Source: JBGPJM01 sp041485385 (GTDB lineage: Bacteria > Planctomycetota > Phycisphaerae > Phycisphaerales > UBA1924). Taken from it: a DNA stretch of 57,725 bases. The translations under genes were made by a program, and so were the position numbers. Where the stretch lies: NCBI GenBank assembly GCA_041485385.1, contig JBGPJM010000002.1, positions 1 to 57,725 of the forward strand, in the 5' to 3' direction. This document shows, one piece after another, positions 35,001 to 43,581 of the stretch (its first letter is position 1; each line of letters begins with the position of its first letter). The notes beneath the pieces are model-generated. The model was not told the origin of the DNA and did not search any database. It saw nothing but the letters and a program-made list of their open reading frames with translations.

Positions 35001-36401
35001 ATGCCCGAGACCGAGGGGGACGCCGGCGTCGACTTCGACGCCCCCGGCCTGGCCGCCTGGGCCAAGAGCCACTTCGACGTCGAAATCGACCCCGCCTCCC
35101 TCCGCCAGACCGGTCTTGCCAGCCGCCAGGAGGTCCAGGCCCGCCTGGCCGAGGCCGCGGAGAAGCGCATCGATGAGGCCGACCTGTCCGGCGTCGCCCG
35201 GTTCACCGACAAGGCCTACGGCGCGGCCGAGCTCGCCCGCTGGACGGAGAACAAGTTCGGGATCAAGATCTCGGCCGAAGAGCTCGTCCAGCTCGAGACC
35301 AGCGCCGACAAGGAGGCCGCGATTTCCGCGAGGATCCTGAAGGAGACCGAGGAGCTCTACCGCAAGCGGGAGGTCGAGTACCCCGTCGAGTTCGCCATGG
35401 CGATGGCGATGGAGCGGATGCGGCAGTCGCCGCAGCTGGCGATGGAGCAGATGGTCGCCTGGGCGAACCTGAAGTTCGGCCTGGGATGGACGCTGGACAC
35501 GCTCCGCACGACGCCCCCGCAGAAGGCCCGCCAGGAGCTCATGGACGCCTCGGCGAAGTTCGTTGCCGAAGGCAGGTTGATGAAGGAGATCGACGCGGCC
35601 CTGGCCTGCCCGGACGGCCCCTCCCTGGCCGCGCACTTCAGGCAACGGTTCAATCTGAGCCTCCCCGACGCGACCCTGCGCCTGACGGGCCAGGAGCGCG
35701 AGGACGCGATCCGCTCGCGCGTCGAGTCGATCCTCCGCGCCGAGCTGCTCTACTTCGAGCGCACGATGCTGCTCGAGACGCTGGACCCCGCCTGGAAGGA
35801 CCATCTCTACGCCATGGACCAGCTCCGCGACACGATCAACTACCGCGCGTTCAGCCAGCAGGACCCGCGCATCGAGTACAAGCGAGAGGGCTCGAAGCTC
35901 TTCAACTCGATGATGGAATCGGTCCGCGAGCGCGTCAGCGATTTCGTCTTCAAGCTGCGCATCTCCCCCCAGGCCGGTCCCCCTCAGCCGCCCCCACCCA
36001 CTTCCGGTGGCGACGGCATGTACCCCGCCCCCTCGTCCCCTCTTCGGGCTTCACCCCTTCCGGCGGTCGTCCGGCCCGCCAGCGCGACGCCGACGGGGTC
36101 GCTGATCAGCGGCCCGGGGATCGACGCGTCGGTCGTCTCCGCGGCCGCTGCGGGGGCTCCACCGACCGCCGCCCCGGCCTCCGAGAGGCAGCACCGGGAT
36201 CTCGAGGCCGCGCAGCGGGCGGGCTCTCCGATCGGCGCAAGGTCCGTGCCGATTGTCCGCACCGAGAAGCGCTACGGCCGCAACGACCCTTGCCCCCGGG
36301 GGTGCGGCCGGAAGTACAAGAAATGCTGCAACCGGTCCGACGGCGCCTGCGACGGCAGCGGGATGTCCGGCGCTGCCCCCGGCGACAACGGCGAGGATTG
36401 A
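32037..36401 (+). CDS. secA: Preprotein translocase ATPase SecA (very large form)
   Basis: A 1454-residue SecA, against about 900 in E. coli; it drives Sec-dependent export at the inner membrane. Walker A is MKTGEGKT at 212-219 and Walker B is VVDEVDSILIDEARTPL. The second ATPase domain shows NMAGRGTDI and LRGRSGRQGD, and the helical scaffold shows NILEYDEIMEHQRR. Extra material relative to E. coli: about 98 residues at 94-191 (Pro-rich linker), a coiled coil in the preprotein-crosslinking domain (about 360-440), about 100 residues after GRGTDIKLG, and about 200 residues in the wing domain (about 1000-1210) built of four degenerate repeats. The C-terminal zinc motif reads CPRGCGRKYKKCC, with the second Cys at position 5 instead of the usual 3. 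The conserved LRDTINYR region is intact. The ATG at 32037 has only a weak upstream GAG. Confidence 0.96.
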   Translation: MAKSSTNQGIPVIGPILNRIIGTRNERFVKKYTMRVNAINGLEPEVVRLTDQQIREKLAEFRDRIDKGTPSGDLLVESFAVAREAMDRAVGIRNVFNPSNSFDPSQLPAPARELYAQTKAQMDAAPILLPRTLAAAPPTPPAGTPAPVPDLDDRFLGGTEPIPGWQQLDVPVDLYEAVKALFPESRPPFRARPFDVQLIGGMVLYQGKIAEMKTGEGKTIVAPLACYLAAIEHMKVHVVTVNDYLVQRDRDWTFPFFRALGLTVGAIHPMHMQPEQVKREMYRCDVVYGTTAEFGFDYLRDNMKRSVDQQVQKFRQFAVVDEVDSILIDEARTPLIISGAAHDDAPRYDMADGLARHLVERQKPWQAADDNVQECMRLIKGLEGDIRNAREKERIPPLEAQLKEAKARLPQLEADRARETQFYEVELDRKQAHLNHQGVSEAQRAAGIGSFYVGENMDLPHLLEQALRAHVVYQLDRDYIVAPTENPHTGKVEPSIVIVDTFTGRPMIGRQWSDGLHQACEAKEAVPVRQETQTVATVTIQNFFKMYKRLAGMTGTADTEAQEFHDIYHLDVVSIPTNKQVVRRDYDDLMFLVGKDKWSQIVDEIKTFHDVGRPVLVGTTSVEKSETLAKMLAGRHGIRHEVLNAKQHEREAHIIENAGQLGAVMIATNMAGRGTDIKLGRCTPEALLDHWLKRGLCSRTLTVAAGDDEVRENVFRKIGPAELEIPKREAEEMPFADLELRLLRHWAMNHTWLSPKRIETMNPEELRKALDDGGRFLLHRVRWFQTIEDMGGLHVIGTERHESRRIDNQLRGRSGRQGDKGSSRFYVSLDDDLMKQFAGQTTMKVLSTLGMKEGDAIEHPMLSRSVERAQRKVEERNFQWRKNILEYDEIMEHQRRKFYGLRQRVLEGRDVRGLIFDYITESVHDAVGLYLGRGYAADCAAEYARQIIDYPIIADGLRGRSVDDMIKRIRVDAKQEARAMIAVTIGEYMPETEGDAGVDFDAPGLAAWAKSHFDVEIDPASLRQTGLASRQEVQARLAEAAEKRIDEADLSGVARFTDKAYGAAELARWTENKFGIKISAEELVQLETSADKEAAISARILKETEELYRKREVEYPVEFAMAMAMERMRQSPQLAMEQMVAWANLKFGLGWTLDTLRTTPPQKARQELMDASAKFVAEGRLMKEIDAALACPDGPSLAAHFRQRFNLSLPDATLRLTGQEREDAIRSRVESILRAELLYFERTMLLETLDPAWKDHLYAMDQLRDTINYRAFSQQDPRIEYKREGSKLFNSMMESVRERVSDFVFKLRISPQAGPPQPPPPTSGGDGMYPAPSSPLRASPLPAVVRPASATPTGSLISGPGIDASVVSAAAAGAPPTAAPASERQHRDLEAAQRAGSPIGARSVPIVRTEKRYGRNDPCPRGCGRKYKKCCNRSDGACDGSGMSGAAPGDNGED

Positions 36402-36446
36402 GCCGGGCAACCGGCGCGCCCCTCGTCCGCTCGGCTCGTCGCCCCG

Positions 36447-37100
36447 TCACACGGGAAGGTACTTCCTGGCGCGAGAGTGCGTGTCCTCGGGCCTGATCTC
36501 GGTCCCGTCCGTGCGGAACCGGCGGATCTTCCTGTCGCGGCACAGCTTGGCCAGCGCCTGGTTCAGCGTCGACTTGATCGAACGCGGCGCCGCGCGCGTG
36601 GAATAACCGACCATCGGAAGGGCCCGGGCAATCTCCTCGGTCGTCATCGGTGAGCACTGGTTCGTTAACGACCACACCTTCAGGACCGCCTCGTTGATGC
36701 TCATGCGCCCAACCCCCCCCCCACTTCCCAGACCCCCTCCGAAACCGACCGAACCACCCGAAGCCGACATGTCCGTCCCTGCCTTGACCTCGTGGATGGA
36801 GTGCATCCCCTTGCCGTTCGACGCCGCGAACATCCCATCAAACGACACCATCTTCCGCCGTTGTTCCTGCACAAGCGACTGAGCGTGGGCGCGGATCGCC
36901 TGCACCCGCCCATCGACCTGCTCGGCGATCTCCCGGTAAGCACGCCTGGCCTCTCGCTCCTTCGCTCGCTCGACCTCGATCGCGGCGGTGATCCGCTCCA
37001 GTCGCTCGGCGATCTCCACCAACGACAACCCACTGGGCGCCCGATGATCATCCAACGGGCCGCCCTCGTGAACCGCAGTGGTTCGCGGGGACTCAATCAT
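36447..37100 (-). CDS. Coiled-coil and winged-helix-like protein of unknown function
   Basis: A 217-residue protein. Residues about 25-80 form a charged coiled coil (IAERLERITAAIEVERAKE is typical). A Gly/Ser-rich linker (about 120-140) follows, which the DNA encodes through a C10/G10 run at 36713-36722. Residues about 143-210 look like a winged-helix fold: SINEAVLKVWSL, then MTTEEIARALP and SIKSTLNQALAKLCRD, ending in an IRRFR wing. This suggests DNA binding, but no family is recognisable. The ATG at 37100 has GAGGCGG upstream on the minus strand; a longer frame upstream is rejected. It converges on secA with a gap of about 45 bp and is divergent from the prepilin-like gene. It could regulate that neighbour, but there is no direct sign of it. 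Confidence 0.75.
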   Translation of the reverse strand: MIESPRTTAVHEGGPLDDHRAPSGLSLVEIAERLERITAAIEVERAKEREARRAYREIAEQVDGRVQAIRAHAQSLVQEQRRKMVSFDGMFAASNGKGMHSIHEVKAGTDMSASGGSVGFGGGLGSGGGVGRMSINEAVLKVWSLTNQCSPMTTEEIARALPMVGYSTRAAPRSIKSTLNQALAKLCRDRKIRRFRTDGTEIRPEDTHSRARKYLPV

Positions 37101-37453
37101 GTTTTCCGCCTCTTTTCTAAGTCCGAACGTGCCACAACACCCATGCCGGAAACGCCGGCCTGGGGAACCGTCGTCCCTCTCAGACTCCGGGAATACGGAC
37201 TCCACGCGCAGACAAAGGTGGGTCTTGCCAATACGGTAGCCAGCCGGGGCCAGTTTATCTATCTTGCCACCCGTCTTCCGCGGCAAGGCATCCCTGTCCC
37301 CTGCGTATCCGTACAGGGAGGGTCATCGGTTCGCACCCCGACCCGGCCTGATGGCCCCGCGGAGCCCCTCGGCAAGTTCCCGGCGATGTCCGTGCTCCCT
37401 GCCCTCCACCGCGCGGGTGTATGCTTCCGACGTTCCGCAGACCGGAGATCCCC
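37101..37453. other. Divergent promoter region between the winged-helix gene and the prepilin-like gene
   Basis: 353 bp with no convincing gene. It contains a TATGCT hexamer at 37420-37425, 28 nt before the prepilin ATG, and the Shine-Dalgarno regions of both genes. I see no strong repeat or operator-like palindrome beyond 5-bp stems. Confidence 0.5.
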
Positions 37454-38302
37454 ATGGCCAACCGCCGCAACTACCCGTCTGAGCACCGCGTTCCAGGCCG
37501 CGCCCGGGGCTTCACGCTGATCGAGCTGATGGTGGTGATCGTCATCATCGGCATCCTCACCGCCGTCGTTGTAACCGTTGCCTCACGGGTCACCAAGGGC
37601 GGCAAGTTCCGGCTCACAGAGGACACGATCAGGGTCCTCGACCAGATGTACACCGAGTACGTGCAGACCAAAGAGGCCAAGCCCGCCGACAGGTACGTCG
37701 ACGCCACGGGCAGGGAGTTCCCCATCATCGACGGACGCATCCCGGTCGCCGGCCCGGCCGGCGAGCCCATCGGCAATGCCGAGCCGACGCTGGCGCTGTT
37801 CCTCCTTGACGCCGTGAGCGTCCCCGGCGTGGATTCCACGCTCAAGAGCCTCGATTCGCGTCTGGTGGAAGAGGTCAACATCACCACGGGCGTCGGCACC
37901 CCACAGATCAGGAACTCCTTGGGCGTCCTCGCCCCGGCGCGTGGCCTGACCGTCAAGGACGGCTTCGGCAATCCGATCCGCTTTGTTCATCCCGCCTTCG
38001 ACGGTGGGCACGGCGCGTTTTTCAACGGCACGGCACTCATCACCACGCGTGTCGGTCTGAGCGTGCAATACCGGGGGCCCTCAGGGCAGACGCTCGCGAT
38101 CTACAGCCGCTCGTACCGCCCGTGGAATCCCAGCACCCCCGGTATCCCCGACACAACGGTGGGGGACGCCGACGAGGGGATCTGCCAGTCCGGTCGCGCC
38201 TATTTCTATTCCGCCGGCCTCGACGGCGACCCCGGCACCCGGGAGGACAACGTCTACACCACCCGCCCGCAGTTCCCCGCTGACACCGCGAAGTTTAACT
38301 GA
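37454..38302 (+). CDS. Type IV prepilin-like/pseudopilin protein
   Basis: A 282-residue protein with a classic class III signal: a basic leader of about 19 residues ending in Gly, then the cleavage site and hydrophobic helix RGFTLIELMVVIVIIGILTA with the conserved Glu at mature position 5. The prepilin peptidase would cut after Gly. The large C-terminal part (about 230 residues) is mostly beta-like with many Pro/Gly and Tyr, and is longer than a normal major pilin, as in minor pseudopilins of type II secretion or the DUF1559-type proteins of planctomycetes. I do not see the DUF1559 signature with confidence. GGAG lies 6 nt before the ATG at 37454. No other pseudopilin is adjacent; tRNA-Pro follows. 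It could use the ATPases encoded at 1-3831. Confidence 0.88.
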   Translation: MANRRNYPSEHRVPGRARGFTLIELMVVIVIIGILTAVVVTVASRVTKGGKFRLTEDTIRVLDQMYTEYVQTKEAKPADRYVDATGREFPIIDGRIPVAGPAGEPIGNAEPTLALFLLDAVSVPGVDSTLKSLDSRLVEEVNITTGVGTPQIRNSLGVLAPARGLTVKDGFGNPIRFVHPAFDGGHGAFFNGTALITTRVGLSVQYRGPSGQTLAIYSRSYRPWNPSTPGIPDTTVGDADEGICQSGRAYFYSAGLDGDPGTREDNVYTTRPQFPADTAKFN

Positions 38303-38339
38303 TCGCCGCGCGCGCCCGCACTCCCGCCCACGAACACTG

Positions 38340-38368
38340 TTGCTGAGGTGTGGCGGCGGGTCTATCAT
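38340..38368 (+). promoter_or_regulatory. Promoter of tRNA-Pro
   Basis: TTGCTG (38340-38345), a 17-bp spacer, then TATCAT (38363-38368), ending 13 nt before the tRNA 5' end. This is the best -35/-10 pair in the window. Confidence 0.7.
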
Positions 38369-38381
38369 CCGCCTCGCCAGA

Positions 38382-38455
38382 CGGGGTGTAGCGCAGCTTG
38401 GTAGCGCGTCTCGTTCGGGACGAGAAGGTCGAAGGTTCAAATCCTTTCACCCCGA
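38382..38455 (+). tRNA. tRNA-Pro (anticodon CGG)
   Basis: A complete 74-nt cloverleaf. The acceptor stem cggggtg (38382-38388) pairs with caccccg (38448-38454), followed by discriminator A. The anticodon stem tctcg/cgaga encloses the 7-nt loop ttcggga, giving anticodon CGG, which reads CCG proline codons. The T-loop ttcaaat is canonical, with a 5-bp stem that includes one G-T pair. No CCA is encoded, so it is added enzymatically. This tRNA suits a GC-rich genome. A clear promoter lies upstream and a long hairpin downstream. Confidence 0.97.
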
Positions 38456-38972
38456 CTTTTCGAGAAGAGAAACCCTTCGACGAGCACGTCGAAGGGCTTT
38501 CTCGTTCCAAGGACGAGAGTTTCGCCATCCAGGCGGCAGTTCAAACAGACGATTTCGAGGATTCGCCGCTCGGCGGTGCAATCCGCCGAAAGCCGCCGTT
38601 TGCGTGCTCCGGGGGTCTCCACCCCGGGGGAATGCCCCTGGGGCGAAATCGCATAAACTGAGCACGCACACCCAGCCCGTGCCCCCGTCGGCGGCGCCTG
38701 CCTTGGGCTGATCCATCGCGTAGGGGTCCAAGAACCATGGCGCGGGTGGCTCGGGGGCGCGGCTGTACAACTCGCCGCCGGCTGCGGCACAGGCGGGGCG
38801 CAGCAATGCCAGCGGAGTGGGCCAATTCCCAAGTGTGGGAAGGCGATAGACGGCTGGAAGACTTGGGTTCGGGAAGCGCCTCACCCGCCGTGGTCCCACG
38901 GTCGATAAGCACAAGGTTTACCCTGAGTCGTGCTTGCGTCCTGGGCCGGGCCGGGGTGGCTTGCCAGGGATC
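38456..38972. other. Gap between tRNA-Pro and the hybrid kinase gene
   Basis: About 517 bp. It holds the hairpin at 38467-38503 and otherwise no gene I can support. Open frames on both strands lack similarity, and one runs into the tRNA antisense. I looked for riboswitch, SRP RNA, RNase P and tmRNA hallmarks and recognised none. Confidence 0.5.
38467..38503 (+). terminator. Terminator-like hairpin downstream of tRNA-Pro
   Basis: The stem GAGAAACCCTTCGAC (38467-38481) pairs with GTCGAAGGG plus TTTCTC (38488-38503), with one bulged C and a 6-nt loop. It starts 12 nt after the tRNA. There is no long U-run after it, so it may be a processing or termination signal. Confidence 0.5.
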
Positions 38973-42023
<3,051 letters not shown>

Positions 42024-42128
42024 CCCGCGGGAATCGGGGCCACTCCGCGCGACCGCTCCCGGTCAGTGGGGGCCACACGCACGAGGCCCAACGGGGCGGA
42101 CCAGGACTCTTGGATCGAAAAGGAACAC

Positions 42129-42227
42129 ATGACCAACGTCCTTGCCATCGACGATCTGCGGACAAGCAACAAGCACGCGAGCGCGAGTTGCTCCTCGAGC
42201 GCGCGGAGCTGCGTCAATGTCGCCTAA
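42129..42227 (+). pseudogene. Possible remnant of a receiver-type signalling gene
   Basis: A 32-codon frame beginning MTNVLAIDDLR looks like the start of a receiver domain, with GGAAC before the ATG. A charged coiled-coil-like segment (KQQARERELLLERAELRQC) continues in another frame over the same bases. Together they suggest a decayed gene with a frameshift after the hybrid kinase. The fragments are very short, so chance is a real alternative. Confidence 0.2.
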
Positions 42228-42243
42228 TTGAGCCCTCGGACGA

Positions 42244-43539
42244 TCACAGGCCCAGCAGCAGGCGCTGCGGCCCCTCGATCGCGTCCTTGATCGCCACCAG
42301 GAACTGCACCGCCTCGGACCCGTCGATCAGGCGGTGGTCGTAGGACAGCGCCAGGTACATCATGGGTCGGATCGTCGCCTGCCCGGGGTTCCCGGGGTCC
42401 TCGACGGGGCGGTTCTTGATCGCGTGCATGCCGAGGATGCCCGTCTGCGGCGGGTTGAGGATCGGCGTGGACATGAGCGAGCCGTAGATGCCGCCGTTGG
42501 TGATCGTGAACGTGCCCCCCTGCAGATCGCCCAGTGTCAGCTTGCCTTCGCGTGCGCGAGCGGCGAGGTCCTTGATGGCCAACTCGATCTGCGCGAAGGT
42601 GAGGCTCTGGCAGTCGCGGACGACGGGCACCACCAGCCCCTTCGGCGTGCCGATGGCGACGGAGATGTTGCAGAAGTCGTGGTACTCGACCTCGGGCCCG
42701 CCCGCCGCGTCCGAGACCATCGACGCGTTGACGGCCGGGAACTGCTGCAGGGCGCTCACCGCGGCCTTGACGAAGAACGACATGAACCCCAGCCCGATGC
42801 CGTGGCGCTTCTCGAACGCCTCCTTGTGCTGCTTGCGCAGGTCCATGACGGCGGTCATGTCGCACTCGTTGAACGTCGTCAGCATCGCCGCGTTGTGCTG
42901 GGCTTCCACCAGACGGCTGGCGACCCGCTGGCGCAGCGGCGTCATGCGCTCGCGCCGGACGCCCCGGCCTTCGCGCGCCGGGGGCGGGCCGGCCGTTGCC
43001 GGGGCCGGCGCCGCCGACGCGGCGCCTCCGCCCTTCACCAGCGCCTGCACGTCCTGCTCGCGGATCCGGCCGGCCGGCCCCGTGCCGGTCACCCTCGACA
43101 GCGCGACCCCGTGCTCCTGCGCGAGCTTCCTGGCCAGCGGAGTGGCGCGGGCGTCCGCGTCGGCCTGGGGTGGGCCCGACCCGATCGCTGCGGCACCCGG
43201 CGCGGCTCCCGCCCTGGCGCCGGCGGTGGCGGCTTCCTTCGCGGGCGCGGCCGTTCCGTTCTTCTCCGCCCTGGCGGTCTGCGCCGGGGTGCGGGACCCC
43301 GCGGCGGAGTCGTCCAGGGTTCCGACGATCCCCCCCACCGGCACCACATCACCCACCTTGGCGCGGTGCTTGAGCACGCCAGAGGCCGGCGCCGGGATCG
43401 GCATGGTGATCTTGTCGGTCTCCAGGTCGAGCACGCTCTCGTCGCGGTCTACGAAGTCCCCGTCGTTCTTCAGCCAGCTCGCGACGACGCCCGTCGTGAT
43501 GGACTCGCCCAGGCTCGGGATAACGATGTCGATTGGCAT
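42244..43539 (-). CDS. sucB: Dihydrolipoamide succinyltransferase (E2) of 2-oxoglutarate dehydrogenase
   Basis: A 431-residue E2. The N-terminal lipoyl domain (residues 1-78) begins PSLGESITTGVV and has the lipoylated Lys43 in LETDKITMPI; this type of opening is characteristic of the 2-oxoglutarate complex. After an Ala/Gly/Pro linker comes the subunit-binding domain (about 132-168, TPLARKLAQEHGV), a second linker and the catalytic domain (about 200-431), with RQRVASRLVEAQHNAAMLTT and the active site YDHRLIDG near the C-terminus. It follows sucA by 42 bp on the same strand, so the pair is an operon. It catalyses transfer of succinyl to CoA in the TCA cycle. No E3 gene follows. Confidence 0.95.
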   Translation of the reverse strand: MPIDIVIPSLGESITTGVVASWLKNDGDFVDRDESVLDLETDKITMPIPAPASGVLKHRAKVGDVVPVGGIVGTLDDSAAGSRTPAQTARAEKNGTAAPAKEAATAGARAGAAPGAAAIGSGPPQADADARATPLARKLAQEHGVALSRVTGTGPAGRIREQDVQALVKGGGAASAAPAPATAGPPPAREGRGVRRERMTPLRQRVASRLVEAQHNAAMLTTFNECDMTAVMDLRKQHKEAFEKRHGIGLGFMSFFVKAAVSALQQFPAVNASMVSDAAGGPEVEYHDFCNISVAIGTPKGLVVPVVRDCQSLTFAQIELAIKDLAARAREGKLTLGDLQGGTFTITNGGIYGSLMSTPILNPPQTGILGMHAIKNRPVEDPGNPGQATIRPMMYLALSYDHRLIDGSEAVQFLVAIKDAIEGPQRLLLGL

Positions 43540-43581
43540 AGGTGGTTGCCGCAGGTCTGTTTCTCGGTGGTGAAGGGTGTG

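Noticed and set aside
36402..36446. Possible terminator between secA and the convergent gene
   Set aside because: Only a 5-bp stem with a GCAA loop and no U-tract on either strand.
38295..38528. Small minus-strand frame across tRNA-Pro
   Set aside because: Its middle part is the well-known spurious peptide produced by translating a tRNA antisense (GFEPSTFSSRTRRATKLRY type).
38447..38914. Minus-strand frame of 155 codons in the gap after tRNA-Pro
   Set aside because: It runs into the tRNA antisense, has no similarity and no ribosome site.
38640..38960. Riboswitch or structural RNA upstream of the hybrid kinase
   Set aside because: I compared it by eye with cobalamin, cyclic-di-GMP, SRP, RNase P and tmRNA hallmarks and found none of their conserved cores.
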